In this document: positions 45,214 through 57,259 of the stretch, one piece after another
Position numbering within the stretch: the stretch's first letter is position 1
How the letters are laid out: each line of letters opens with the position of its first letter
Assembly: GCA_018376445.1 (NCBI GenBank)
Contig: JAHABL010000001.1
Coordinates: 186,001-250,000, forward strand
DNA: 64,000 bases
DNA from: Mycobacteriales bacterium
Lineage (GTDB): Bacteria > Actinomycetota > Actinomycetes > Mycobacteriales > Mycobacteriaceae
Direction of reading: 5' to 3'
The notes under the pieces: model-generated
Told to the model about the DNA's origin: nothing
Seen by the model: the letters and a program-made list of their open reading frames with translations, nothing else
The model's database searches: none
Made by a program: the position numbers and the translations under genes

Positions 45214-45274
45214 CTGTTCACGCAGCAGAACCGAGATACCCGTCAAACCGTCAATACATGAGGACGTTATAACT

Positions 45275-48013
<2,739 letters not shown>

Positions 48014-48069
48014 CCTCACTCGGTTGGCCGCCTGGTGGAGGTGGTCAACCTATGAGTTCAGATGTGATA

Positions 48070-48099
48070 GGGGAGGGCCAGCAACAGCTGGCCCTCCCC
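48070..48099 (+). terminator. Terminator after secA1
   Basis: GGGGAGGGCCAGC (48070-48082) pairs perfectly with GCTGGCCCTCCCC (48087-48099) around a four-base loop, followed by TCAGTCTGTTG. It can serve secA1 and possibly the converging minus-strand gene. Confidence 0.88.
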
Positions 48100-48186
48100 T
48101 CAGTCTGTTGCCTCGCGGGACAATCGCTCCACCTCATAGGCAGGAGAGTGCGCCAGGGGTGTGCGTTCGGTAGTCGTAACTGGCTG

Positions 48187-49026
48187 CTACACGAAGTTGA
48201 AAGAGGTTAGCCGCCACTTGCTTTCGCACCGTTCAGCAGCTCCCGCGAACGCCTTGACCCGTGCCCCATCCCGGTAGGTGCCACAGACTTCCACCCGTAG
48301 ATCCGCATCTGCGGTAATGGCGCTGGTGGGTTTGGGCTGTTGGCCGGGACGTACCGCCGCCTGATAGCCAGGGGGAAGGGCGCGCTCCAGAGCACGCGCG
48401 GCCGCAGATTCCTGAGCATTGAGACGCCGGGCACGCAGATGGAGCCGCAGCAGTCGCAAGGGGGCAGGTTGCATAGCCGGTGCGCCGGGAGTTGTGAGGG
48501 AGGGGCCGGCAAGTTCCATGATGGCGCGACTTCGCCCAGTAGAGAACTGCTCGACGATATCCATGATGTCGGGGGTGACGAAGCCGCGGAGATGCCCAAA
48601 GGGGCGGCGTCGGTCAACTGTTTCCAACAGTTGGCTGATGGCCTTCTGGGCGAAGGAGCTGGAGGAGCGGTAGTCCTGTGGCTTGAGGGGTTGGCGGAAA
48701 AGCTCTGCGGTGCTGGTTCCACCACCCGTTCCAAGCAGATCGTTGATAGTAGAGGGTGCAGGGGCAGCCTGCGCCCTTTGCTGACTATCAGCGGTAGGCG
48801 TCTGTAAGCTGTCAGTCTGTGAGGCAGGGGTCTCCGAGTTGTGACGTTCCGAAGGAGGGGCCGTCGGGGCAGGAGTACTTGTGACGGTACTATGCGCCCA
48901 TGCGGGGGTATGGGTGTAGGGGTGTGCGAACTGGAACCTGTCAGCGGAGGGGTGCGGCACGGGCTGCTGAGTGGGGACGGCGCTGAGCGTCGAGCTGGTG
49001 TTGTGGTAGTCCGAAGAACTGGGCAC
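48187..49026 (-). CDS. DUF6459-like (Rv3235-type) protein
   Basis: The 279-residue protein has a Pro/Thr/Ser-rich N-terminus (1-110) and a compact C-terminal domain. That domain has DIMDIVEQFSTGRSR, PLRLLRLHLRARRLNAQESAAARALERA and an ending strand KWRLTSFNFV. From memory this resembles the actinobacterial Ala/Arg/Pro-rich Rv3235 family (DUF6459), encoded near secA1 in mycobacteria. No function is known. It converges on secA1. Confidence 0.6.
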   Translation of the reverse strand: MPSSSDYHNTSSTLSAVPTQQPVPHPSADRFQFAHPYTHTPAWAHSTVTSTPAPTAPPSERHNSETPASQTDSLQTPTADSQQRAQAAPAPSTINDLLGTGGGTSTAELFRQPLKPQDYRSSSSFAQKAISQLLETVDRRRPFGHLRGFVTPDIMDIVEQFSTGRSRAIMELAGPSLTTPGAPAMQPAPLRLLRLHLRARRLNAQESAAARALERALPPGYQAAVRPGQQPKPTSAITADADLRVEVCGTYRDGARVKAFAGAAERCESKWRLTSFNFV

Positions 49027-49264
49027 TGGGGGTCCTTATCGTGAGAAGCGTGCCGGGATTGTCGCAAATGTGCGTGTCGTGTGGGGATGCTACTTTGCCT
49101 GCTCGCCCCTGTAGATGGACGCTGGGGTTAGAAAACACCACAATATTTGCAGCTCACATATGGTTTGGGACTCGTCATCCCACAGTGCAAGAAAAATAAA
49201 AAAGTTTGCCTGCCGGGAGTCGAGTTCGCCGCAGCCAGAAACACCACGTGATCCCCAGGTTGTA

Positions 49265-49277
49265 TACACTAAGGGTG
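49265..49277 (+). promoter_or_regulatory. -10 element for a leaderless HAD-like gene
   Basis: TACACT at 49265-49270, within TATACACT, is seven bases before the in-frame GTG at 49277. This spacing puts the transcription start at the G of the start codon. No good ribosome-binding site precedes either GTG 49277 or ATG 49283, consistent with a leaderless transcript. Confidence 0.6.
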
Positions 49278-49684
49278 TGACTATGCGCGGATTGATCATT
49301 GATTATGCCGGCGTTCTGGAAGGCCCTGCCGCCGACGCCGAAGGCTGGAAACTGCTCCTTTCCGAACTGCGGATGAACGGCATTGGCATTGCCGTCCTTA
49401 CCAACTTTGATTCCTTCGACGTACCGGCGGACCTAGCTCGGTGGAAGGAAACCGGATACGTCGACGAAATTGTCTTGTCCTCGGAAATCGGGGTAGAGAA
49501 GCCAGACTTCGAAGCCTTCTATGCTGCCTGCCGAGCTTTGGGTGAGGATCACAAAGACTGCGTATGCGTGGATGACTCCATTGAGAATATTCATGCAGCA
49601 GTGCGTGCGGGTCTGATCGGTGTGCTGTACACCGCTTATGACCGCACTGAAGCGGAACTTCGGCCCCTCTTCAACCTGCACTAA
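49277..49684 (+). CDS. Small HAD-superfamily-like protein
   Basis: This 135-residue protein has HAD motif II TNFDS, motif III lysine in VEKPDFEAF and motif IV CVDDSIENI. Motif I reads IIDYAGVL (Asp 9): the nucleophile Asp is kept, but the acid/base Asp two residues later is Ala. Phosphatase activity is therefore doubtful. It has no cap domain of note. It overlaps the following DUF6912-like gene by one base (TAATG), so the two likely work together. GTG 49277 is chosen from the leaderless promoter. Confidence 0.72.
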   Translation: MTMRGLIIDYAGVLEGPAADAEGWKLLLSELRMNGIGIAVLTNFDSFDVPADLARWKETGYVDEIVLSSEIGVEKPDFEAFYAACRALGEDHKDCVCVDDSIENIHAAVRAGLIGVLYTAYDRTEAELRPLFNLH

Positions 49685-50205
49685 TGCGTATCTACATTCC
49701 CGCTTTATTGACGGATCTGCAGCGTTATGTGGATGAGGCGGTAGTTCCGGTACGTGGGGGTACCGCTTTCGCCCTCACCCCGACGCTGCGGGAGCATTAT
49801 GTGTCTGGTGATGATGAAGAACTAGAGCACATTGCGTTCCAGGATGCGGCCCGTGCATCACTGCGCCTCCTGAGCGGAGCAGCGGGGGACCCGGTTCCGG
49901 TGGGGGCTGCCGCCCGGAAACGAGTCGTCATTTCCGCTGATGTCGACGATGTCCTCGTCACCTGCCGTCCCGACCTAGACCTCGCAGTGGTGCGGCTCGC
50001 TGACGACAGTGTGGCAGCGCGGACGGTAGCTGCTGTGCACGTCGACCTTGATATGGCGGCGGACGCAGTGGCAGCGGCTGTCGCCGTTATTGACGCTGCC
50101 GACCTCGGTGATGAGGATGCGGAGCTTACCGTGGGGGATGCCGAGGATTTTGAACTCGCCTGGTACGCGCCGGAAGAGGTGGCATTCCTCCTCGACCTGT
50201 CCTAA
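49684..50205 (+). CDS. DUF6912-like conserved protein
   Basis: The 173-residue acidic protein starts MRIYIPALLTDLQRYV and has GTAFALTPTLREHY and FQDAARASLRLL. The rest alternates strands and helices with many Asp/Val, ending WYAPEEVAFLLDL. I recall a Mycobacteriales-wide family like this (DUF6912) near aroA/rsgA; no function is known. It is translationally coupled to the HAD-like gene and ends near the converging rsgA. Confidence 0.6.
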   Translation: MRIYIPALLTDLQRYVDEAVVPVRGGTAFALTPTLREHYVSGDDEELEHIAFQDAARASLRLLSGAAGDPVPVGAAARKRVVISADVDDVLVTCRPDLDLAVVRLADDSVAARTVAAVHVDLDMAADAVAAAVAVIDAADLGDEDAELTVGDAEDFELAWYAPEEVAFLLDLS

Positions 50206-50272
50206 TTGCGGAAGCACGTGCTCCGCGATATGCCGAGTGTTGCCTAGCTACCTGGGGTTCTGTCTGTCGCGT

Positions 50273-51370
50273 CTAGTCTTGGGCGATACCCAAGGCCCAC
50301 GTGTCATTGCTGTGGAGCGCAATAAGGAGCAGTCGGACCGCCTGAATCCGGCGGGCCAGCGGCGAATCGGCGGGTGTTTTCGCCAGCGCAGCATCCCAGG
50401 CACAGTCTTTATCGAAGGGTTCACCCCGGTGGGTACACCCCCGCGGGCAATGCTCTGCCAGGGCAGATAGGTCGTCAAAAGCAGCGACGACGGTCTCCAC
50501 CGTGACATGTGCGAGGCCGAAGGACCGGATTCCGGGGGAGTCTACGACCCAGCCGCCACCCGGCAACTCCATCGCCATGGATTGGGTGGAGGTGTGCTGG
50601 CCTTTCCCCACTTTGGAGACATCCCCGGTGGGGCGTTCTGCGGCGGGAACCAACCGGTTGACGAGTGTCGATTTACCTACCCCAGAATGGCCGATGAGGG
50701 CGGTGACGTGTCCTTCGAGATAGGTGAGGAGTTCATCGGTCGGGTCGTCTGTGCCACACACGACCGCAGGCAGGTCAAGCCCAGTGAATTGGGTGAGGAA
50801 GTCGGTGGGGTCAGCCAGGTCGCTTTTGGTCATACAGAGGATCGGGCGAATACCCGCCGCGTAGGCTGCGACGAGGGCACGTTCGACGAACCCCTCCCGG
50901 GGTGGGGGGTTGGTGGCAGCTACGACGATGAGGAGTTGGTCCGCATTGGCTACCACGATGCGTTCGTAGGGGTCGGTGTCGTCGGCGGTACGACGTAGGA
51001 CGGTGTCACGGTCGTGGAGCCGGACGATACGGGCGATGGCGTCGGGGCTGCCGGACAGGTCGCCTACGACGTCAACAATGTCGCCCACCACCATGCGCTC
51101 GCGTCCCAGAGTGCGGGCGCGGATGCACGTTATGTGGGTGCCGGCAGGGCTGATTCCGCTGGTGGGGTCGGCGGTGTTGCAGGGCGCATCGGAGAGTAGT
51201 GCGCAGCCCCAGCGGCCGCGGTCAATGGTGATTATGCGGGCGGTGACGGCGTTGTGGTAGCTGGGGCGTTTTTTGGTGCGGGGGCGGGAGGTGCGCTTAG
51301 CGCGTACCTTGACATCGGATTCGTCGTAATCGCGGGTGCTGCGGCCGCGGTGCTGGGCGCTCAGAGCCAC
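50273..51370 (-). CDS. rsgA: Ribosome small-subunit GTPase RsgA
   Basis: The 365-residue circularly permuted GTPase has G4 (MTKSD) before G1 (GHSGVGKST) and G3 (DSPG), an N-terminal OB fold with [10 protein letters not shown], and the zinc finger [17 protein letters not shown]. It checks 30S maturation. GTG 51370 overlaps the aroA stop by ten bases, and the early YDESDVKVR segment is conserved in mycobacteria, supporting this start. It forms an operon with aroA. Confidence 0.94.
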   Translation of the reverse strand: MALSAQHRGRSTRDYDESDVKVRAKRTSRPRTKKRPSYHNAVTARIITIDRGRWGCALLSDAPCNTADPTSGISPAGTHITCIRARTLGRERMVVGDIVDVVGDLSGSPDAIARIVRLHDRDTVLRRTADDTDPYERIVVANADQLLIVVAATNPPPREGFVERALVAAYAAGIRPILCMTKSDLADPTDFLTQFTGLDLPAVVCGTDDPTDELLTYLEGHVTALIGHSGVGKSTLVNRLVPAAERPTGDVSKVGKGQHTSTQSMAMELPGGGWVVDSPGIRSFGLAHVTVETVVAAFDDLSALAEHCPRGCTHRGEPFDKDCAWDAALAKTPADSPLARRIQAVRLLLIALHSNDTWALGIAQD

Positions 51371-52782
51371 ACCTCCATTGTGCGCTGTGGCGCGCCGGAG
51401 GCGCCGGGGTGGCCCGAGGAGGTATCGGTGGGGGCGTCATTGTGGGTCTGCTCCGTGGGTATCGCGGCGGTTCCTGTCAGGGCGCTCCAGGCGTCTGCGA
51501 ACCCGGGGAGGGTTTTACTGGTGGTCTCAATGTCCTGGACCGTGACACCGGTGACGTGGAGCCCGACAATGGCTCCCGCGGTGGCCATACGGTGGTCTGC
51601 GTAGCTGCGCCATTCAGCGCCCTGCAGTTGGGCGGGGCGAATAATGAGCCCGTCAGCGGTTTCTTCCGCATCTCCTCCCAGCCTGTTGATCTCCATAACG
51701 AGAGCGTTGAGCCGGTTGGTTTCGTGTCCGCGGAGGTGGGCGATGCCGCTGAGTTCGGTGGGGGAGTCGGCGCAGGCAGCTAATGCGGCGACGGTGGGGG
51801 CGAGTTCTCCCATGCTGTGCATGTCGAGAGTAATGCCGTGGAGCTGCTGTGGGCCGGTGACGGTGAGGCCGGCATCGCTCAGCTCTACCCGACAGCCCAT
51901 GCGAGTGAGGATGTCGCGGATGGCGTTGCCTGGCTGGGTGGTGTCGGTGGGCCAGTCTGCGATAGTGATGTTGCCCCCGGTGACGGCGGCTGCTGCCAGG
52001 AAGGGGGTGGCGTTGGAGAGGTCGGGTTCAACTGTCCAGTCGTAGGCGTGGAGTGTTCCGGCGGGAACTGACCAGGTGTTGGGGGCGCTCGTATCGACAT
52101 GGATGCCGTGTTTGGCGAGCATGTCCATGGTCATGATGAGGTGGGGTTGGCTGGGGACGCCCTCTTTGCCCTCATGGTGGATGCGGATGCCGTGCGCGAA
52201 GCGGGCACCGCAGAGCATGAGGCCGGAGACGAATTGGCTGGAGGCGGAGGCGTCAATGGTGACGTCGCCGCCTTGGACTGCGCCAGTGCCAGAGACGGTG
52301 AAGGGGAGGTTGTTGCCCGTGATTTCGACGCCGAAGTCTCGGAGGGCGTCAAGGACAGTGGCTAGGGGGCGCTGTTTGGCTTGTTCGTCGCCATCGAAGT
52401 AGGTGTCGCCGGTGGCAAGAGCAGCTACGCCGGGGAGGAAGCGCATGAGAGTGCCGGCAAGTCCGCAGTAGACGTGGCCACCAGTGAGGGGGTGCGGGAT
52501 GACCCGCAGAGTGGTGGCGCGGGGACGCCTGTCCGCCTGGGTGATGTAGTTATCGCGGGCATTGTCGGGGATGACGTCGATGATCTCTGTGCCAAGGTTC
52601 CGTAGCGCCTCAATCATGAGGTCGGTGTCGCGGCTGCGGAGGGCACCGGTGATGGTGGAGGGGCCGTCTGCTAGTGCGGCGAGGATGAGGGCACGGTTAG
52701 TGATCGACTTAGAGCCGGGTACGTGCACGGTGGCGGACACAGGGGTGGCACCATAGGGTGCGGCGTACAAGGTGGGACTCAT
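51361..52782 (-). CDS. aroA: 3-phosphoshikimate 1-carboxyvinyltransferase
   Basis: This 473-residue EPSP synthase joins shikimate 3-phosphate and phosphoenolpyruvate. [46 protein letters not shown] and the [13 protein letters not shown] and SYADHRMA segments are visible. A C-terminal tail of about 30 residues rich in Thr/Ser/Pro is dispensable-looking. It is the first gene of the aroA-rsgA operon. Confidence 0.95.
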   Translation of the reverse strand: MSPTLYAAPYGATPVSATVHVPGSKSITNRALILAALADGPSTITGALRSRDTDLMIEALRNLGTEIIDVIPDNARDNYITQADRRPRATTLRVIPHPLTGGHVYCGLAGTLMRFLPGVAALATGDTYFDGDEQAKQRPLATVLDALRDFGVEITGNNLPFTVSGTGAVQGGDVTIDASASSQFVSGLMLCGARFAHGIRIHHEGKEGVPSQPHLIMTMDMLAKHGIHVDTSAPNTWSVPAGTLHAYDWTVEPDLSNATPFLAAAAVTGGNITIADWPTDTTQPGNAIRDILTRMGCRVELSDAGLTVTGPQQLHGITLDMHSMGELAPTVAALAACADSPTELSGIAHLRGHETNRLNALVMEINRLGGDAEETADGLIIRPAQLQGAEWRSYADHRMATAGAIVGLHVTGVTVQDIETTSKTLPGFADAWSALTGTAAIPTEQTHNDAPTDTSSGHPGASGAPQRTMEVWL

Positions 52783-52812
52783 GTCTCCATTATCGCACGC
52801 GCAGGGCGGAGG

Positions 52813-54660
52813 TTAGTGCTGTGCGGCAGCAGCTTCCATGTCATCCCAGCGTTGCAGGAGACGAGCCAGGATGCTGCTCTTGTCTGCTGCCAGGGTGTGT
52901 GGTTCGCCCTGTTCCACGATGCGGCCTTCTTCCATGACGATGACGTTGTCGGCGTCGAGGGCGCTGGCGGGCTGGTGGGTGATTTCGATGATGGTGGCGT
53001 TGGGGCGGGCTGCCTTTATTTGTTCGCCTACCTGGTGGGCCAGCTCCTGGTTAAGGTGAGAGGTGTATTCGTCCAGCACGAGCACCTGGGCGTCGGTGAG
53101 GAGAGCACGTGCGATGGTGAGTCGTTGCACCTGCCCACCGGACAGTTCGGTGCCAAATTCCCCCACTGGGGTGTCAAGACCGCGCGGACTGTTCCGTATG
53201 TCTCGGTCCATTCCTGCGATGCGGAGGACCTCCCATAGCTCGTCGTCGGTGGCATCGAGTTTGGCTAGACGCAGGTTCTCTGCAATGGAGGTGTTGAAGA
53301 GGTGGCTGGCTTGGCTCACTTCGGTGACGGCAGCACGGAGGTCATCGGGATTGATGCTGGTGGTAGGCGCACCGTTGATGGTGATTTCGCCGGCATCGGG
53401 GTCGAAGTGACGCAGCAGCATGTGCACCATGGTGGATTTGCCGGATCCGGAAACGCCCACGACGGCAGTGTGTTGGCCGCCGGGGAAGTCTACCGAGACA
53501 TCCCGGAGAGCTTGTTTGCGGACTTGCTGGACGGTGACACCTCGGTCGGCGTCATCGAGGTCTCGGACCGTGTCGGTCATTCCCGGGTAGGTGAAGGTGA
53601 CGTGGCGGAAGCTGATGGTGTCGATGGAGCCTGCGGGCATGGGGTCGCCGCTGTCAGGGACGAAGGGTTCCCGGTACTTGATGATGCTCATGCGCTCGGC
53701 AGCTGCGAAGGAGCGTTCCAGGTCGTCTGCAAAGTCTTCGGTACCGCGGGCGGGGGTGAAGACTCCTAGCGCTACGGTGGCACAGATGGCGAGGTCGGGG
53801 AGGTTGAGACTTCCGTCGCGAACGGCGTTTGCCCCAACGAGCACGGTAGTGAGGACAGCGAAGAGTCGTAAACCTTCGCAGAGGCTGCGGCGGATGCCAG
53901 AGGTGAGGCGGTTCGCGAAGGCTGCTTCTCCTACCTGTTGCGAGATGGCATCAGTTTCAGTGAGGCGGCGGGGGCCGTAGCCGAAGCCCAGGACTTCCCG
54001 CATGCCTTGGGTGGTGTCAGTGAGGTGCTGGGTGAGGTCGCCGCGGATGCGTAGCATGTGTCGGGCGGCGCGGTGCGCGGGGCCGGAGAAAGCGAAGGGC
54101 ACGACGTAGGCGGCGAGGGCGACGAAAGGCAGGATGGTGAGGGCGGCGGTCCAGCTGATGCTGGCGCCGAGCCAGATGAGGGTACCGAGGGGTACGACGA
54201 CGGCAGCGATGGCGGGGGCGCCGGTGTGTGCGTAGAACACTTCGATGCGGTCGTTGTCTTTGGTGGCGCGTGCCAGCAGGTCACCGGATTTGGTGGTGTG
54301 TTGGATGGCAGGGGCCTGCGGCCAAATTTTGTTGAAGAAGTCGGTGCGCAGAAGCTCGAGGGAGCGGAAGGCGCAGAAGTGCCCGAGGAATTGCTCGAGG
54401 TAGCGCATGAGGGCCTTGATGAAGGCGATGCCGATCATCCATCCGAAGGTCACTCCGGCGGCGTGACTGATGGCGGCGGTGTCAGGGGTGGGTTGGGTGT
54501 ACTGGAGTCCGATGGTGACGAGGCCCCAGGCTCCGAGGGAGAGCAGCACGATCCCCATCACCTGGTCGACGATGCGGCAGAGGGTGCTCAGGATGAGCGG
54601 CCACATAACGGGTTTGGTGACGCTAACGAGTTGACGAGCGAGTTCGGAGCGCTTGATCAT
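52813..54660 (-). CDS. ABC exporter half-transporter, second of a CydDC-like pair
   Basis: The 615-residue protein has six transmembrane helices (about 15-320) and an ABC ATPase (about 360-600). The ATPase has Walker A GVSGSGKST, signature ELSGGQVQR, Walker B VLVLDEYTSH and an H-loop ITHQPAS. ATG 54660 overlaps the stop of its partner (ATGA). The two ATPases are different, so a heterodimer is expected. Segments like SHLFNTSIAENLRLA recall CydC of the CydDC thiol exporter, but cydAB is not nearby, so siderophore or peptide export is equally open. The pair is absent from this locus in mycobacteria as I recall it. Confidence 0.82.
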   Translation of the reverse strand: MIKRSELARQLVSVTKPVMWPLILSTLCRIVDQVMGIVLLSLGAWGLVTIGLQYTQPTPDTAAISHAAGVTFGWMIGIAFIKALMRYLEQFLGHFCAFRSLELLRTDFFNKIWPQAPAIQHTTKSGDLLARATKDNDRIEVFYAHTGAPAIAAVVVPLGTLIWLGASISWTAALTILPFVALAAYVVPFAFSGPAHRAARHMLRIRGDLTQHLTDTTQGMREVLGFGYGPRRLTETDAISQQVGEAAFANRLTSGIRRSLCEGLRLFAVLTTVLVGANAVRDGSLNLPDLAICATVALGVFTPARGTEDFADDLERSFAAAERMSIIKYREPFVPDSGDPMPAGSIDTISFRHVTFTYPGMTDTVRDLDDADRGVTVQQVRKQALRDVSVDFPGGQHTAVVGVSGSGKSTMVHMLLRHFDPDAGEITINGAPTTSINPDDLRAAVTEVSQASHLFNTSIAENLRLAKLDATDDELWEVLRIAGMDRDIRNSPRGLDTPVGEFGTELSGGQVQRLTIARALLTDAQVLVLDEYTSHLNQELAHQVGEQIKAARPNATIIEITHQPASALDADNVIVMEEGRIVEQGEPHTLAADKSSILARLLQRWDDMEAAAAQH

Positions 54661-56378
54661 GCCTGCTTCTCCTCTGTGAGATTGCCGTCTTTGAGGACGA
54701 GGACGCGGTCCACGTCGCGGAGGGCGGTGGGGCGGTGGGCAATGGTGAGCACGGTCTTGCCGTGGCCTACTTTTTCCATGGCGGCGAGGATGGCCGCTTC
54801 CGAGTTGATGTCGACGTGTGAGGTGGGTTCGTCGAACACCATGATGGGGGCGTCGGCGAGGATGGCGCGGGCGATGGCGAGACGTTGGGCTTGGCCGCCG
54901 GAGAGTGAGTAGCCTCGTTCGCCCACCTCGGTATTGAGGCCGTCCGGCATAGTGCGGACGTCTTCGGCGAGGGCAGCGGTGTCGAGGGAGTGCCACATTT
55001 CTTCCTCGGTGGCATCGGCTTTGGCGATGCGGAGGTTGTCTGCCAATGAGCCGGTGAAGAGCCAAGTGGTTTGGTTGACGGCGGCAGTGCCAGAGCGAAT
55101 TTGTGCGGCTGGTACTTCACCCACGATCTTTCCGTCCACAGTGACGGATCCGGTGCGAGGGACGAGATCGCCCAGGACAAGGCCAGCCAGGGTGGACTTT
55201 CCGCCCCCGGAGGTACCGACGAGGCCCACATGTTCACCGGGGGCAATGTCGAGGTTGAGGTTGCGGAGGACCTGTTTGGCATCGTCGTCGGCGCTGTAGG
55301 CGAAAGTGACGTTGTGAAGGGTGATGGCGCCGGGCTGTGCGCTGGCGGCAGCGTCCTGGTGGACGGTGGGGTCGGCAGCCCGCTTTTCCTCGCTGATGAT
55401 CTGGTAGGCGGGTTTTTCGGCGAGGAAGGCGCGAGCTTTGCGCTGGGCAGCGAGGCCTCCCATACCGACGTAGAAGAATTGGCCGATGCGATCGAGGGGC
55501 TCCAGCATGATGGTGGAGAGGAGGACGACAGCGACGGCTTGCCCGATGGTGATGTTTCCGTCGCGGAGCGCTTGGTAGGCGAGGAAAGTGGAGAGGGTGA
55601 TCATGGCCAGGGAGAAGACGGCGTCGACGATGAAGATGACCAGTTGGTTGCCGAAGAGGAGTTTCATCATGCTGACGCGGTTGCTTTCACCAATATCTGC
55701 GAGTTGTTTGGCGATGCGTTTGGCGGCGCGGAAGGTACGCAGGGTGGTGAGGCCTTGGATGGCGTCCAGGTAGGTGGAGGAGAGTTCCCACCGGGCGCTG
55801 ACGGTCTTGCCGGAGACTTTTCTGAACACCATTTCAAAGCTGCCGATGAGGATGGGCACCGCTGGGATGGTGAGGGAGAGCCAGCCGGCGATTTCCCAGT
55901 CGATGGTCGATCCGATGATGAGGATGGTGATGACGGGGGCCAACATGGAGCCGATCATGGGGCCGAGGAAGGTCTGCCGGTAATAGGAGATGCGTTCGGT
56001 ATCGTCGGTGAGCAGGCTGACGATGCTACCAGTGCGTTCTGCGGAGCGTTCCTGGGTGCCGAGGCTCATGAGGTGGTTGACGAGTTTGTGGCGAAGGTGG
56101 AGTTCTTCCCAGACGGCGGAGGTCTGTGTGAGGAAGAGGCTGAACCCGACGATGAAGATGGAGACGAGCGCCAGGACAATGATGCCGGTGATGGTGCCAC
56201 CGCTGACATCTGTGCCGTTGTTGGCAGCGTCAATGACGGTGCCGAGAAGGACAAAGAGGCCTCCGGTGGTTGCGGTGGTGATGAGTCCCAAGAGAAGGGC
56301 GAGGCGGATGACGCGGGTTCCAGCGCGTGTCCCCAGTGGTTCCTTCGGAGATTTCTTCGTCTTCGTGGTCTTCGCCAT
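54657..56378 (-). CDS. ABC exporter half-transporter, first of the pair
   Basis: The 573-residue protein has six transmembrane helices and an ATPase with GTSGGGKST, YSLSGGQAQR, IMVFDEPTSH and TIAHRPTAL, so all catalytic elements are intact. ATG 56378 with GGAG upstream is preferred over an ATG four codons earlier. It is the first gene of the two-gene exporter operon. WLFTGSLADNLRIA in the Q-loop region resembles CydD-type proteins. Substrate unknown. Confidence 0.82.
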   Translation of the reverse strand: MAKTTKTKKSPKEPLGTRAGTRVIRLALLLGLITTATTGGLFVLLGTVIDAANNGTDVSGGTITGIIVLALVSIFIVGFSLFLTQTSAVWEELHLRHKLVNHLMSLGTQERSAERTGSIVSLLTDDTERISYYRQTFLGPMIGSMLAPVITILIIGSTIDWEIAGWLSLTIPAVPILIGSFEMVFRKVSGKTVSARWELSSTYLDAIQGLTTLRTFRAAKRIAKQLADIGESNRVSMMKLLFGNQLVIFIVDAVFSLAMITLSTFLAYQALRDGNITIGQAVAVVLLSTIMLEPLDRIGQFFYVGMGGLAAQRKARAFLAEKPAYQIISEEKRAADPTVHQDAAASAQPGAITLHNVTFAYSADDDAKQVLRNLNLDIAPGEHVGLVGTSGGGKSTLAGLVLGDLVPRTGSVTVDGKIVGEVPAAQIRSGTAAVNQTTWLFTGSLADNLRIAKADATEEEMWHSLDTAALAEDVRTMPDGLNTEVGERGYSLSGGQAQRLAIARAILADAPIMVFDEPTSHVDINSEAAILAAMEKVGHGKTVLTIAHRPTALRDVDRVLVLKDGNLTEEKQA

Positions 56379-56641
56379 GGAGTACTCCAATCCCGTGTTC
56401 TGTGGATGCGGACGTGAAGAGCCTTAATAAGGGTTGGCTACACTTAGTCTTTCTCTTTTAAGAATAGCTTAAGCGACACATTGTCTCTAAAAAATTATTC
56501 TACGTTCACTCTGGGCGATTCGGTAGCCGCGAGAATCTCTCTGCTCTATTCGTAAAATGTGTATAGAACTGCGAATATAGGAAATTGTACGAGAGGTATA
56601 AAAATGCGCATGTACTAGTACATAGGGGTGTGGCAGTCCTG
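56379..56641. promoter_or_regulatory. AT-rich upstream region of the ABC exporter operon
   Basis: This 263-base non-coding stretch is much more AT-rich than its surroundings. It includes a TTAAG-AATAG-CTTAA inverted repeat (56459-56473) and a 14-base perfect palindrome at 56610-56623. It must carry the exporter promoter; ybaK ends at its far side. Confidence 0.5.
56610..56623. promoter_or_regulatory. Palindrome ATGTACTAGTACAT
   Basis: A perfect 14-base palindrome sits about 230 bases upstream of the ABC exporter start, just past the ybaK stop. Its symmetry suggests a dimeric regulator site; the distance from the gene is large, so its target is unclear. Confidence 0.4.
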
Positions 56642-57172
56642 CTACTGTGCTGCGATATCGGCGACTATCGCGTTCGTTAGGGTAATGAGGTCACCAGGTG
56701 CGATCTCCAGGTCGCAGCCGCGCCGTCCGCCAGACACAAAAATGGTGTCCCACAACAAGGCGCTTTCGTCGATAACAGTGCGGAGTGCTCGCTTCTGGCC
56801 TAATGGAGAGATACCGCCAGCCACGTATCCCGTTGTTTTCTCGGCGAGGGCAACGGCAGCCATACGTGCTTTGTGCGCGCCCAGAGCCGTCGCAGCCTTT
56901 TTCACGGTGAGAGTAGTGGTGACGGGGACAATGGCAACTGCGAGGGGTGACTCACCGGGGGCGAGGGTGCCGGAAAGCTCAATGATGAGGGTTTTATAGA
57001 TCTGTTCTGGTTCGATGCCCAGCCGGTCCACCATCACCTGTGCGGCTTCTTGGCCGTAGTGTTCTGACTCGTTCTCGTAGGTGTGCACGCGGTAGTTGAG
57101 TGAGGTGTGGGCGAGAGCAGCAAGAGCAGGGGTGTTAGCGGGGGTTGAAGCAGCTTTATTCACGCCCTTCAC
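56642..57172 (-). CDS. ybaK: YbaK/EbsC-type Cys-tRNA deacylase
   Basis: The 176-residue protein has the YbaK core: Y...[26 protein letters not shown] with the key lysine, and [15 protein letters not shown]. These trans-editing enzymes remove Cys from Cys-tRNA(Pro). It diverges from sigH, with only 87 bases between their start codons, so a shared regulatory zone exists. Confidence 0.9.
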   Translation of the reverse strand: MKGVNKAASTPANTPALAALAHTSLNYRVHTYENESEHYGQEAAQVMVDRLGIEPEQIYKTLIIELSGTLAPGESPLAVAIVPVTTTLTVKKAATALGAHKARMAAVALAEKTTGYVAGGISPLGQKRALRTVIDESALLWDTIFVSGGRRGCDLEIAPGDLITLTNAIVADIAAQ

Positions 57173-57209
57173 TTTACTTGTACGCTCTCGGCAACTCTTG
57201 GTATGAGAC

Positions 57210-57235
57210 GGAATATCACCTATTTGGGGGGTGTT
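57210..57235 (+). promoter_or_regulatory. SigH-type promoter ahead of sigH
   Basis: GGAAT (57210-57214) and GTT (57233-57235) are separated by 18 bases, matching the GGAA-N16-19-GTT pattern used by actinobacterial SigH/SigR. Transcription would start near 57242, about 18 bases before the ATG at 57260, implying autoregulation. Confidence 0.72.
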
Positions 57236-57259
57236 GAGGTGGATGGAAGGAGGTGGAGA

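Noticed and set aside
56459..56473. TTAAG-AATAG-CTTAA as a DtxR/IdeR iron box before the ABC exporter
   Set aside because: It shares only general AT richness with the TTAGGTTAGSCTAACCTAA consensus; too many mismatches.
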